The notes below the pieces were generated by a model that had not been told where the DNA came from, did no database searches, and saw only the letters and a list, made by a program, of their open reading frames with translations. A DNA stretch of 64,000 nucleotides, taken from assembly GCA_039720395.1 (NCBI GenBank), contig CM077824.1:23699278-23763277 (forward strand), given 5' to 3'. Each line of letters opens with the position of its first letter. Position 1 is the first letter of the stretch. Both the position numbers and the translations under genes were made by a program. This stretch comes from Liquidambar formosana. Its lineage: Eukaryota; Streptophyta; Magnoliopsida; Saxifragales; Altingiaceae. Below, in pieces: positions 11,365 to 22,483 of this stretch.

Positions 11365-12132
11365 ATGGATAAAGAATGGGTGGATCTTCCAAGAAATGTG
11401 AGGTAAATGTGTATAAACTATGGTTGGATATAAAAATGTGATTTCTTTTAATAGTTTCTTCTCCCATCAGTTCTCATTATGTTGTTTCATATTACTTGCT
11501 ATCCTAGAAATGTGATGTTTTTTTTTTCTTTTTTGATTTACTTGCTATCCTAGATTACTTGATAACATGTCATACTTCTAACATATTTTTTAGAAATGGC
11601 TCATCTTCTTTTTTCTAGCACCTTGTGATTGGTTCATGGATGCATATTAATTCAAATCATGAAGTGTAATGTTTATAGGTTCGGAGTGGAGGTGATGAAG
11701 ACAGGATGCACACTCCTGTGCATACAGCTTCTACTCAACAGGTAAATGTGTATAAACTATGCTTGGCTATAAAATTTGTTTTATCATATAGATTTGTTCC
11801 TCAAAAACCCTTGTCTTTATGGTTGTGGCAGAGTGCTAGCCTGGACGTACAAAGTGGTGAAAATTTGGAGGATAGGAAATGCAAACTATTACATTGGGTG
11901 GGGACAGATATAGTAGCAGTTGCAGAAGGTAAGATTGTATCAACTGATCCCAAGTCTAATATGCATCACATGCCTTTGGGTCCTAGATTTTTCAAAGTTT
12001 AGGTTGATCGAGTAATACACAATGTGATATTATTTCGCCCTACAAGTGATATGTCCTCACTTAACGAGGCAAAAGGAAGTACTACAGCTTAGCCAAGGCA
12101 ATTTATCCAGTTGGATGGTTAAGGAAGTACAG
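11365..12132 (+). pseudogene. CACTA transposase exon relics, right arm (inverted copy)
   Basis: Mirror copy of the left-arm exons: 11,365-11,402 (MDKEWVDLPRN), 11,679-11,741 and 11,832-12,132, with GT-AG borders kept. Besides the shared stop after FFKV it has an additional TAG where the left arm still encodes the Trp of GSTTAWP, and it keeps the family's LFRPTSDMSSLNEAKG reading where the left arm has LFCSTSDMFSLNEAKG. The two arms therefore mutated independently. Confidence 0.75.
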
Positions 12133-13999
12133 GTATATATATCTTTGCTTAGTGTCTTGACATCATGAGAAATTAAGCTAGGGAATGTGAACTAACAAAA
12201 TGTATTACCCTAGAGCCTGAAAAGAAGAGGATTAGTTGGATATAAGGCTCTACTTAGTTAATTTACATCTAAATCCTATTTTTTCTGTAGTTACATGAAG
12301 AAGAAAGAGCTCTTTTGGTTATGTAGGAATTTATATTATCTATCTCATAAGTTTATTGCTTATATTATGTATCTTATTAAATGAAATGATAAGACGCAGC
12401 AACATACTTCCATTGATTTGCACCAAATTTTTCAGACTTTGGTGGATAGAGCTCTTTTGGTTGGATTGTTAAGAATTTTAATTAACCTCCATAAACAATC
12501 ACAAATTAATTCCACTTATAGAGTGACTGTTGATATAAGTATATAGCATGTGGAACATAAGTGAAAGTGCTAAAAATTATCATTATTATAGGAGAAATAT
12601 CTATAGAAAAATTGAACTTACAAATCTATTTGATATTAAAGTGAAGCATATTCTATATATTTTGACATTTCATTTCTAATTTTACTCTTTGATGGAGTCT
12701 TATAATCATAACTAAGGAGAAAGGTGTCACACTTCAAAACAAAATGTAATCCATGATTTTTACAATCCATGTGCTGGTTGTATTACTTGTATATATCGAG
12801 GTGAATAGGGTCTAGCTACTTTAGCATGGAATTTTTTGTTTTTGTTCAGAATTTAGGAAGTTATGTGTGGTTAGTTTCCAGAAGTTTCAATGAGTTTTGA
12901 GGCGTTTCAACAAGTTTCAAAGAGTTTTGGTGGGAACTATGTATTTTTTTTTATCTCATCTCTATATTTCAATCCTAACTCCTTAATATATATATATATA
13001 TATATATATTTGGATATTTTGATTGATATGCTATGAGACTTACAAATGGGTTTAGGTGTTCAATTATACCTCTTGTATGGTTTCAATGCTCAGAACTTAG
13101 CATAGTATAGAAATCATCGTGATCTTTGCCTCTGGTTGCTAGTAGAATTTTAGGTGGGGAGGTAGCTAGGTAGACCACATAAGGCTGATGAGATGGTAGA
13201 GGCACCTCAGTTCATATGCAGAGCATAATGACCAGAGAAGAATGATGAGGAGAGGTTAAGCAAGATCAAGTTGTGAGTTTTATATGAATAAAGAAAGGTT
13301 TTATTGTGTGATTTTGACTTTTTGTCCTTTTGATTTGCAGAATTTATTCTTATATGGGTATAGTGCTATATTCAAATTCCTATCAATTCTTGGAATTGCC
13401 ATTTTTAAAGGTATGGAAGTGAATTTGTATCATCAATATGTTTAGAAATTTAGATTTTAATGGAGAAGAATGCTTTTTACTTGTACTTATACCTTAATAA
13501 ATTATTTTGTTGTTTTCCATTTCAGGGACATTTGGTTGAGCCATTACTCAAGGTCTTCTATTTTTTGAGATTAAGGGGGCTAATGGGAGATTGCAGTAGT
13601 GTCGACTCAAATGTTTTGTTGTTATATATACATTCTCCTTTTTTGAACTTTATTTTGACATTCTATATATAAATTTTGTTAGTCCAGTTTACAAACATGT
13701 ACTTAAACTTTGTGGATGTATGAATGTTTTTCGAATTAGGTTTAATTGGTTTAAATCATAGACATGGCTGGTTGGGAGTTTAGGTTAATTGTAGATTAAT
13801 GCACTTAGGAAAAAAAATGATGTTGATGAATGATATATTTTTTGAATTAGGTTCAATTGGTTTAAATCATAGACATTGTTTGTGTTGTTGGCATTTGATA
13901 AGCAAAGCAGGAAATAGGTTATAGACAAAAGGTTATCAAAAAATGTATTGTTGGCATTTGATAAGCAATGTAGGTAATTAAAATAATAGTAATAATAAT

Positions 14000-14446
14000 T
14001 TACTACGACTTGCACTACACGTCGTAAATAGTTATTAACGACGCACAATGAACATCGTAAAAAACATAGCAAGGGTATGCCTATAGTTTTAACGACGTTC
14101 GGCGTATGTCGTATTAAATGTTTTAATGACGCACAGAACACGTCGTTAATAACATTTTCACGACGTGCAGCGTGCGTCGTAAAACACTTAACACGACGTA
14201 CCCTGCACGTCGTTAAAAGTGCAGGCATACCGTTGCTATGTTTTTTACGACGTTCATTGTGCGTCGTTAATAACTATTTACGATGTGTAGTGCAAGCCAT
14301 TAAAAAGGTTTTTACGACGCACATTGCACGTCGTAAATGTGTCATGACTTTCCACGGCATCGCGATGCACGACATGCGCCGGCACGTCGTAAAAGGCCTT
14401 TTACGACGTGCTTCGCACGTCATGGAAAGCCTAATTTGTTGTAGTG
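14000..14446. repeat. Inverted copy of the left CACTA subterminal array and TIR
   Basis: Mirror image of 7,614-8,060, ending with ...TTTGTTGTAGTG at 14,446. It is followed by the duplicated LTR flank (aaacctagcatg), not by a fresh target site, so it is a duplicated end and not a separate insertion. Confidence 0.88.
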
Positions 14447-15097
14447 AAACCTAGCATGATTCAACTATATGCAGCATATATAGAATGACTATGATGAGAA
14501 ACAACTCACAAAGTAAAGCTAGGCATGCTGTATGAGACTTGTGTGATTTTAGGGTTATCGAAACCCTAATCTCACAACTATGCATAAAAACCTATGAAAA
14601 GACTCTAACACATGCTCAAATCATCATGAATATCATTCACATCATATATATTAACTAACAGGAGCATCAACTCATGACAATTATCATAGCAACCTAGACA
14701 TATGAACTATGCATGATTTAAGAGGATAAGAAGAATAACACCATCTATTCCTTAGTAAACCAGGGATTATTAAGCACATAAAGCTATAAACCATCTCAAA
14801 ATCATTCATAATACATCCTAAAAACATTGAACTATCCTAACATGTGGAGTTACATCATGCACTAGAACTATCATAGAAGAAGAAGCAGAAGGAGAAGGAG
14901 AAAGCCTATGTTCAGCATTCAAGAAGAGTACTTACCTCTTGTAGAACCTTCCTTGTCTTCAAATTCCTTGTTTCCTTGCTTGCTTGGGGTTGAAGAGCCT
15001 CCTCTTGATGTCCTTCTAGCTCTCCAAACTCGTAGCTCCCTCTCTCTCTAAGTGTAAAGTGCAATTAACCTTCCCCTATGTGCTGAATATATATATA

Positions 15098-15302
15098 TTT
15101 GTAACAAGTTGGTATGCATCTGGAATAAATTACATTCTGAGTTTTCAAATTATGTGAAATTTTGTATTTCCAGTTAAGCTGGTTAGTTTCCCCCTATCAG
15201 TTCAGTTGGTGATTTGTTTAAATAGATTGCTAGTTTATTTGACTTTGGGATTGATTCGGTTGTGAATAAGTTCTTTTTTTTTTACGTCCCTCAAACAGTT
15301 AG

Positions 15303-15303
<1 letters not shown>
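15098..15303 (+). repeat. Direct repeat copy 2
   Basis: Near-identical to 10,881-11,085, differing by a few substitutions and a run-length change. It is followed at once by a (TA)n tract where copy 1 is followed by unrelated sequence. Confidence 0.9.

Positions 15304-15352
<49 letters not shown>
15303..15352. repeat. (TA)n microsatellite
   Basis: About 48 bases of alternating AT/TA directly after direct repeat copy 2. It marks the return from the rearranged block to the right part of the CACTA element. Confidence 0.9.
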
Positions 15353-15355
<3 letters not shown>

Positions 15356-15689
15356 CTAAATTTTCACAATATGAGGACAATTGATTAGAGAGACAATAAA
15401 AAAAAGACTTTGAGCAATATAAAACTAAAAACTCTTAGAAAGATTTCCACAATAGCACAACCGACATATTGATCAGCTCAAAATAGACATAAACCATAGT
15501 TGGTGAAACATCACTAGAGTTAAGGCTATGACTTGGCCATTGCTCATCGTTTCTTTAACCTACTACGTGTGTGATGTGTTATGCTAATAAATAATTGGTG
15601 AAACATCTCCTCCTTCATTGTCCCATAGTAATAATAGTGTGGCATAAGTTGTTCCAAATGGCTAATGCCACGTGGATCACTCTTAGACA

Positions 15690-15840
15690 TATTTCCTCCC
15701 TCTTGGAAGCTTACTTTCTAGGCTTTGGTTAAAAGAAGGTAAATTAATTTGGAATAGTGAGGTCACGACCTTCATTTGGCATATTTGGAAGGAAATGAAT
15801 GCTAAATTTTTTAAAGAAATTTTTTGTCCAATTGGCCCAA
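15690..15840 (+). pseudogene. Possible LINE zf-RVT tail relic inside the CACTA element
   Basis: One frame reads NSEVTTFIWHIWKEMNAKFF, resembling the IWKERNARxF motif at the end of the reverse-transcriptase zinc-binding region of plant LINEs. The match is short and the surroundings are unreadable. Confidence 0.3.
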
Positions 15841-17080
15841 AGTGACATAGTTGAAAGCAATTATAAAGAAGTGCAAATTAAATCAATCCAAAATTTATTG
15901 ATTTTACTTTCAAATTATTCCCAATGTGTATGAAAGAATTACGTATAATTGTCACATCCACAAAACTAAAAACAGGAATGATCAAGAATAAGCCAGAGTA
16001 TAGATCACTTCATACTTTTTCCAATTCCTTGATGCCTTCAGCAAATTCTTCCCTCTCTAGTAATGCAAGTCCCAGTATAGAGTGGGCCTGTCATAATGCA
16101 AAACATGGAAGAACTCTATGAGATTTAAAACAAATAGATACTAGTACCAGCAGATACTAAATTAGGCAGAGGCCCATAATAAACTAAATAAACATGTAGC
16201 AAAATATCCGACTAAGCCACAGTATTCTAAAATGCACTAGCCAGCTCATGCTAGCTGTCACACTTTTAGGGAGTAAATTAAACAAAACAACCACTCATGT
16301 AAATCCAAGATAGTAAATTCGTGGCCTATCAAAGCCCCTAAGCAGCAACAGCAGCATCTCAATAGCCTGCCTCTGAACTCACTTATCAGCTAGGGATGCC
16401 TAATTTGCAATAAACTCCACATGGGCTGGGATCACCAAACTTGGTTTCAGAAGAGCCTCACGTGATGTTAAGTTATTTTTATAATCCTTGGCTATGCTAC
16501 GTTGACAAAATTTGTGATAAGTTCTAGGCCTAAACCATCAATTATTTATGATAATTCATACCTGTGGGTAATTTTTTAAAGTTCTTCCACAAAGATATCT
16601 ATGGATTCTTCTATCTCGTGTAACTTTGCTATAGATTGGGAAAAAAAAGGAGCATTTTCAAGTCAAGCCAAAAGGAAATAAAAGGTGTTAAGCCCTCCCA
16701 TTTTAACTTCAGTTGTTTTGATTCGACCAAACCAATAAGGATGCATATAAATACGAAATCCTAAATACAAGAATTAAAAACCTATGTTTCCAAAAAAAAA
16801 AAAAAAAAAAAGAGGCAAAAGAATGACTTGAAAAGTAGAGAATGGGAAGCGCTTCGCTGATGTACTGACCAAACAAAGAAATATTTCAACCAATGCATGC
16901 CAATATAACTATTTTTTTTTTTTTAAACTCTTTCTCTACACTCGGAAAGTGTAGAAGCTAGCATTTGTTGGCTACAATGGAAAGGACAATACAAATAGAG
17001 CGAAGTTTGGCAAAAGAAGAAGCAAAGTCTCGAAATAATCGACACCATATGCCCATCTAGTTAAAGGGTGAATCACTTTG
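15841..17080. other. CACTA internal non-coding sequence
   Basis: AT-rich with A-runs (16,790-16,812) and T-runs (16,912-16,925). Only short chance frames; no gene recognised. Confidence 0.4.
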
Positions 17081-17089
17081 CAATAACAT

Positions 17090-17838
17090 GAGCTTTATAT
17101 CTTCCAAACAATCTATTATACAACAATTTGAGGGCATACAAGCCCCCCACTCTCCAACTATGGGTCATCCTTCTCAAAACCCATCAACAAACAAACCTCA
17201 AACAACAAAACTAACACCACAGGATCAACGAATTCCCCAAATCTGTGTCTGGGTTCCGAGAAAAGAGGAGAAGTAAATAAAGTTTCATTTTTACGTCTAA
17301 ATAATGAAAAATTCAAAACAAAGTTAAACCCCAAATCTGTGTATGGGGTTTAACTTTCTCGAATCCCAAACAAAGTTACTTTAAAAATTCAAAATATTAA
17401 GCTCAAATAACAAAAGCTCTGATTGGCTTCCAAGAAAACAGAAGAAATTTTTTTTGAATCTTATGTCTAAAAAATAAAAGGTCAGCATAAAAAGGCATAC
17501 GTCGTATAACCCCTAACTTGCTATGTTCTCGGATCCCAAATAACGAAAGCTTAGAGATTCAACCTTCAATTTCTCCTATTTTACCACAATTTCTCAGCTA
17601 CCAAACAAACCATAAGAAGAAAAACCCAAAATTAAAAATTAAAAAAAAAAATGGAAATACCTTGGTGCCACCATCAAAGGAATTGGGTCGACACAGCCAC
17701 CCGTAAATCTCCTTCTTGACAAAATTTTTTGGGAACTCACTAAACAATTTATCAATAAGGAACTGATAATCAGACAGAAGCTTCGATTCCCATACGAAAT
17801 CGGCAGAGGAAGCGCTACGAAAAGCCTGATTAAGCCTA
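17090..17838 (-). pseudogene. Captured fragment of an F-box/PP2-type (PP2-A13-like) host gene
   Basis: On the minus strand, about 17,838-17,661 encodes RLNQAFRSASSADFVWESKL, then LSDYQFLIDKLFSEFPKNF, KKEIYGWLCRPNSFDGGTK. This matches the conserved stretch joining F-box to phloem-protein-2 domain in plant F-box/PP2-A proteins (typically ARLNRAFRGASSADFVWESKL... LCRxNSFDxGTK). The exon ends exactly at a GT donor (17,660-17,659) and is followed by intron-like T-rich sequence to about 17,090, so genomic DNA was captured, not cDNA. The F-box itself is missing and the next exon is absent. It lies inside the CACTA element, 650 bases from the right TIR. Confidence 0.75.
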
Positions 17839-18134
17839 GCCCTTGATCCCAAGAGATACGAGCCCTAGCTTGAAAAAAATCTGACCTGGGTTTTGCAGAG
17901 TAATGAGACGTCGACGGCCGGAGATGGTGAGGGGGATCGATACTCGACAGGGATTGAGGGAGTATGCGAGATGAAGGGGTGTTGAGGGATTGAGGGAGTG
18001 TGCTTTAGATGGAGTGTGTGAGAGTGACTCTGCGAGATGGAAGACAGGAAGAGTAAAGCAACAAAAAATAAAAAAATAAAAGGGGAACTTGCGAATTTAG
18101 TAAAGCGAGGCAAACTACCCGCTAAAAATTTCAT
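17839..18134 (-). other. UTR-like or exon-like sequence fused to the captured exon
   Basis: Minus-strand CT-rich sequence with an open frame of 89 codons (hydrophobic start, then Ser/Pro/His-rich). It does not look like the missing F-box part of the captured gene. It could be 5' UTR of the captured gene or a second captured piece. Confidence 0.3.
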
Positions 18135-18149
18135 GGGACTTTTGGTGTT

Positions 18150-18491
18150 TTATTAACAACATGCACAATAGGCCGTTAATAAGCAATTCTCGGGAAGCCA
18201 TTTACGACGTGTAGAACACGTCGTAAATAATAAGTGGAATCCTCGACTTAACATCTACGACGTGTAGAACATGTCGTGAAAAGGCAAATCTCGGTACAGT
18301 ATTTACGACACACAAAACAAGTCGTAATAGATCTCATTAACGACGCGCTTCTCCTGTACGTCGTGAATATTGTCTACATGGGGCTTTTTAACGACATGCT
18401 AAGTAAGTATGTCGTAAAAAACCCATATCAACGACTTGCAATCATGCACGTCGTTAATTTCAAGTCGTGGAAAGCCTATTTTGTTGTAGTG
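18150..18491. repeat. Right subterminal repeats and right TIR of the CACTA element
   Basis: At least ten ACGACGTG / CACGTCGT-type motifs in both orientations precede the terminal GGAAAGCCTATTTTGTTGTA GTG. They match the left array and confirm that both ends belong to one family. Confidence 0.85.
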
Positions 18492-19850
18492 TTTGCATTC
18501 ATATAGTAGATTTTATAGGGTTTTTGGAGATATTATCCTTTTCTAAGGATAATTATCCTTTTCGTTGAGTAGGGTTTTGCATGAGGGCTTTCTGTGATGT
18601 GTTTGCATGAAATCGCTTCTATTGTATTCTAATATATATATTTTACGTAGGATATGATGATTGCACCTCCCCATAACGACCTTTTTACGTGAAACTGTCT
18701 TAAGATAGTTTCGCTTAAAAAAGCTTACCGTAGGAAGGCCTATCTTCATATTTTACATAAAATATCATTTGTGGGGTAAGAATGGACTTAGTTATCATGT
18801 TTATTGATATTGGGAGAGTCTCTCATGATTGTTAGAGTGTCTTTGGTAGGTTTTTTATGCATATTAGTCAGGTCATTGCATGTAGGATTGAGTAAGGGTC
18901 TTTAGTTATTCATTATTCTTGTTGTTTGCATGATAAATGGATAATTTTAGGCTTTATTATGATTCTGTCCAAATTAGTATTGTGTTCTTCTTGCATGGTT
19001 TTGTGCACTTGTAAGGGTACAAACAGGTACAATGCTTGTCCTATTGCAAATAGGGCTACTATTGCTTGAAATTGCTAATGCTTGGAGCTTTTGCGCTCAG
19101 GTAAGTAGGGTATGAAGTGCCCTAATTCACTTTTCCTTACTTTCTTTTCTCTTCTCCCTCCTAGGGTTATTTTTTAATATGAACACATGGTAATTATCAA
19201 GGGTTTCCTTCATTAATAAAATTCTGGTTTTCTATCAAGGTTTTCCTCTTGTGAAAGTTTTCAATTTTGGACTATTCAATACATTTTCAAATAAGGAAAC
19301 CTAGGGTTTTTACCATAGGTTTGCATTAGGTTGTAACCCTATTTTTTTCGAACTACGTGGACTTTAATCCATGTATTTCGCTGCATGGTACGTAGGCGCT
19401 CTTCGTGAGGCTCAAGTCCATTCTAGGATCCAAGTATCCTAAGCTTTTCTTCTCTTTTCTTCTTTTTCTGTTTTGTTTTATTTGATTGATTATGCATGGA
19501 TGATTGGATGGAATATATGTTATGCATGCTGCCTTGTGATGATATATGATGATATTTGAGTGGAAAAGATCTTAAATTAGCCCAATCAAATTAAGAGACC
19601 AACTCGGGCGATGTGGGTGCCTATGGGCTTTGCTCAGAACCTTCCCACGTCGTAACTTAGCCCTCGAATCCAATTTTCTGATTTCAAAGACTTCGCTTTT
19701 CCTTTAATGGAGTCATGTGATTTTTGAAAATAAAACATTTTTATGGTTTTCTTCTTTTCCCTAAAAAATGAGGTGGCGACTCCTTTTCGTTTGTAGTCTT
19801 TTTTCCATCTTTTGCCAAATCCCTTGTGGGCCGTTTTCTGGGGGTTCACA
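18492..19850 (+). mobile_element. Long gypsy LTR, right part
   Basis: Continuation of the LTR that starts at 5,979. It has no gene. Its 3' end carries the tract 'gaggtggcgactcctttt' (19,770-19,787) and finishes ...TTCTGGGGGTTCACA at 19,850, resembling U5 ends of Tat/Athila LTRs. No retrotransposon interior follows. Flanks (gcttc left, agtat right) do not match, so it is a truncated or recombined LTR and not a clean solo LTR. Confidence 0.55.
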
Positions 19851-21478
19851 AGTATACATACTAGACCCCTCAGTACATACATTCCAAAAATCACATAATA
19901 GTACACCAAAAAATTATGTAAAATCATAAATATTGCAAATCATAATTTATATTTGACATGCAAGGGATTATATCCTACCTCATTATCATTTTTAAGGTTA
20001 AAACTCATGAAAATTACACCTACCTTAAGTATGATACATAAAATGTAGAGAAAATGTGTTGAGAAGATTAAATCCAAGCCTAGGATGAAGGAATGAGTTC
20101 CCAACTCTATAAATCAAACTTTAATTTTTGAAGAATTTGTTGAGAATAACAAATCCAACTCCAAGATGGGTAACCACGGTCTTGAAGTGAAGAATGAAGT
20201 TCAAAAATCCCAACATGCAAAGGTAAATCTCTCTCTTTCTTTCTAACATCCATACCTTCTCTATCTCTCTCTCTCTCTTCCTCTCTCTTCTTTGTTTTTT
20301 CCTTTGCTACAAAAACCAAGAAAACAAACTAGAAAGCAAAGCAAAAATAGACCAACCGACAAAAAAAAAAATAAATAAAACAATAAAAAATAAAAAGCAA
20401 GAAAAAAAAAACCAAACCCAACTACAATGATCAAAACGACAGGCTTCTATAACCGGGTTAAGGAGAAAGGAGGCATCCAAGAAACTCGAGAAACCCACTT
20501 TGAGAGCCCACTTTGCTATAGCATCAACCACCCCATTAGCCACTCTTGGGATTTTATGGAAAGAAGAAGAGTTCACCAGACCCAGTTCATAGCAAATATT
20601 CGAGATAATAACTTCATAGTGCTAAGGGGCATCCACAGATGAGGAGAAAAGATTAATAATGACCTGAGAATCTCTTTCCACCCAGAATTTGCTCCATTGC
20701 TTATCCCTCGCCATCTTAACAGCTAATTTGGCTACTTTAGCCTCGGGTCCACACCTTCAAAGATATAGGACCACACTCCTAAAACATTTTCAAAATGATC
20801 ACAACCCAACCCTGCTACACTACATTTCAAAGGACCGATAATGGCATCAAAGTTCAATTTCACAAAATCAACTGGAGGACATTCCCAATTAATCGAAAAT
20901 ATGGGAGATGCTAGCAATCTCAAGTGGAGTAATCGAGGCAATGAATTCAGCTTTCTTAGCTTCTATATCAGATAACATCTTAGAGGGTGTAACTTCACTG
21001 CCCTCAAAGATCACCATATTCCTACACTTCCATAGAACTTCAAAAGATCGCGGCCCATGCAAGGAATTCAAAATGCAGCAAGATGAGTTTAAGGATCAAA
21101 CCTTAGATATGTAAAATGGTTGAGGGGCATATGAGTCATTTCGCCCATTTTTTAAAAACAAAACTACCGTACCTCAATCGATCGGGGTTTGAGGGGGTTT
21201 GAGGGCTCCCGATCAATCGGGTTAGCAGCGTTTCCAAGAGTAGTTTCAACCCATCCCCGATCGATCGACCTATACTGAAATTGCCTAATAACAAAAAAAC
21301 AAAAAAAATGTGTATTTAAGCTATTCATACTTATTTAACATACATGTTATGCAAAATGACATTAAACCACATGTCATACATCATCACAATTATCACATGT
21401 CAAGCACACGCAAGCTAATGCCTGACAAAACAACTATTAACTATGCAATTAAACTTATTTAATGACATGGGTGTTACA
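19851..21478 (-). mobile_element. Del/Tekay-like LTR on the minus strand
   Basis: Read on minus, it begins TGTAACACCC at 21,478, a common gypsy LTR start. It carries a GATCGATCGG-rich patch (21,175-21,265), and its U5-like region (about 20,220-20,000) reads 'cttcattcttcacttcaaga' and 'cttcatcctaggcttggat'. A LINE RNase H remnant sits within it (20,430-21,060). The lower boundary is uncertain. Confidence 0.5.
20430..21060 (-). pseudogene. Non-LTR retrotransposon RNase H domain remnant
   Basis: The minus strand reads LWKCRNMVIFEG (reverse-transcriptase tail), then CPPVDFVKLNFDA, AGLGCDHFENVLGVWS, RDSQVIINLF-like text, and finally SSFHKIPRVANGVVDAIAKW. The order and motifs match the RNase H domain (RVT_3 type) at the end of plant LINEs. 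Stops and frameshifts split it into three frames. It looks inserted in, or fused to, the surrounding LTR. Confidence 0.75.
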
Positions 21479-21579
21479 ATAAGATTTGTGAGACAAAGCT
21501 CAACCTTGACCTAAAATCTTGTTCCTAGGTTTATAGATTGATGAGAATAATAGACTCGAATTATTTGAGGTTTTTTTTT

Positions 21580-21636
21580 TTTTTTTTTTTTTTGGGTGAC
21601 AATCAATAGAATCTACCTTTACCCAAACCCTCATTA

Positions 21637-21685
<49 letters not shown>
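21580..21685. repeat. T-run and (TA)n microsatellite
   Basis: A run of about 23 T (21,571-21,593) and about 42 bases of (TA)n (21,642-21,684) in otherwise anonymous AT-rich DNA. Confidence 0.85.
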
Positions 21686-21688
<3 letters not shown>

Positions 21689-21957
21689 TAGATACATAAT
21701 TGGAGTTTGAACCCCTAATCTCACGTAACCCTATTCTTTATCCACTTTTTCTTATCCTTAGACTAGTCTCAATATCTTCAAACCCCCATAATATTAAAAA
21801 ATAAATATCAAGGTTTTTTTTTAATGAACTTGAACCCGAAATCCTTCACTTAATAAATTAAAAAAACTATCATTAGACTAGCATACAATTCACTTGAGTT
21901 GATTACGTTGAAATTGCCCAAATTATATCCCCTATAGAAATCTTCTACATTCAAGAG

Positions 21958-22442
21958 TAGGGGTGGAAGCAAACCGACCAAACCGGCTAAACCGGACCGG
22001 ACTGGACCGAACCGATTTATCGGTTTTTGGTCGGTTTTTTAACTAACATTGGGCGGTTCGGTTTAAGATTTTATGTTTTTTTGGTTTCGGTTCAGTATCG
22101 ATTTAGCATAAAACCGGACCAATTAAACCGAACAGAACCGGTTTATATATGTTACTTTTAAAACCAAAACTACGTCGTTTTATATCACACTATATATACA
22201 TAACAGTTAACCCTAATTTTCCCCCCTTCAATTCATTCGATAACCCCCACACCAGCCTTAGCGCCGTCAACACCCACCCTACTCTACCTTCTCTCTGTCT
22301 CACTCTCCAGCACACCATCGGCGAACCTATGGCGCACCAGATCGACAGCAACAAGTATTTTAAGGTATGTTATCTCTCAATCCCTCATTCTCTCTCTCTG
22401 TCTCCGTCTCTTTCTCTGTCTCCGTCTCTCTCTCTCTCTCTA

Positions 22443-22483
<41 letters not shown>

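Larger units (their letters stand above)
11222..15090 (-). repeat. Right arm of the 8.1-kb inverted repeat
   Basis: Reverse-complement copy of 6,970-10,838, including an extra CACTA terminus ending at 14,446 and 644 bases of LTR flank (14,447-15,090). It starts at an A/T run plus (TA)n and ends at 'gctgaatat', which merges into another (TA)n tract. The LTR flank is copied but the TATA box is not. Confidence 0.93.
7614..18491. mobile_element. CACTA (En/Spm-type) DNA transposon, rearranged, 10.9 kb
   Basis: The left end begins CACTACAACAAATTAGGCTT at 7,614. The right end finishes as its near-perfect complement ...TTTTGTTGTAGTG at 18,491 (about 23-bp TIR, one mismatch). A 3-bp target duplication TTT flanks it (7,611-7,613 and 18,492-18,494), as expected for CACTA elements. 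Subterminal ACGACGTG-type repeats fill both ends. Inside are broken transposase exons (two inverted copies), a large palindrome with a third CACTA terminus at 14,446, a captured host exon at 17,661-17,838 and long (TA)n tracts. No intact transposase is present, so the element is non-autonomous. It sits inside the LTR that begins at 5,979. Confidence 0.9.

Noticed and set aside
6970..15090. Assembly artefact (fold-back chimera) as explanation of the palindrome
   Set aside because: The arms differ by substitutions and indels and the outer junctions contain a separate 205-bp direct duplication; a read-level check is still listed in the findings.
5979..19850. Clean solo LTR with target duplication
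   Set aside because: The five bases on each side do not match and the right end is only a resemblance to LTR ends.
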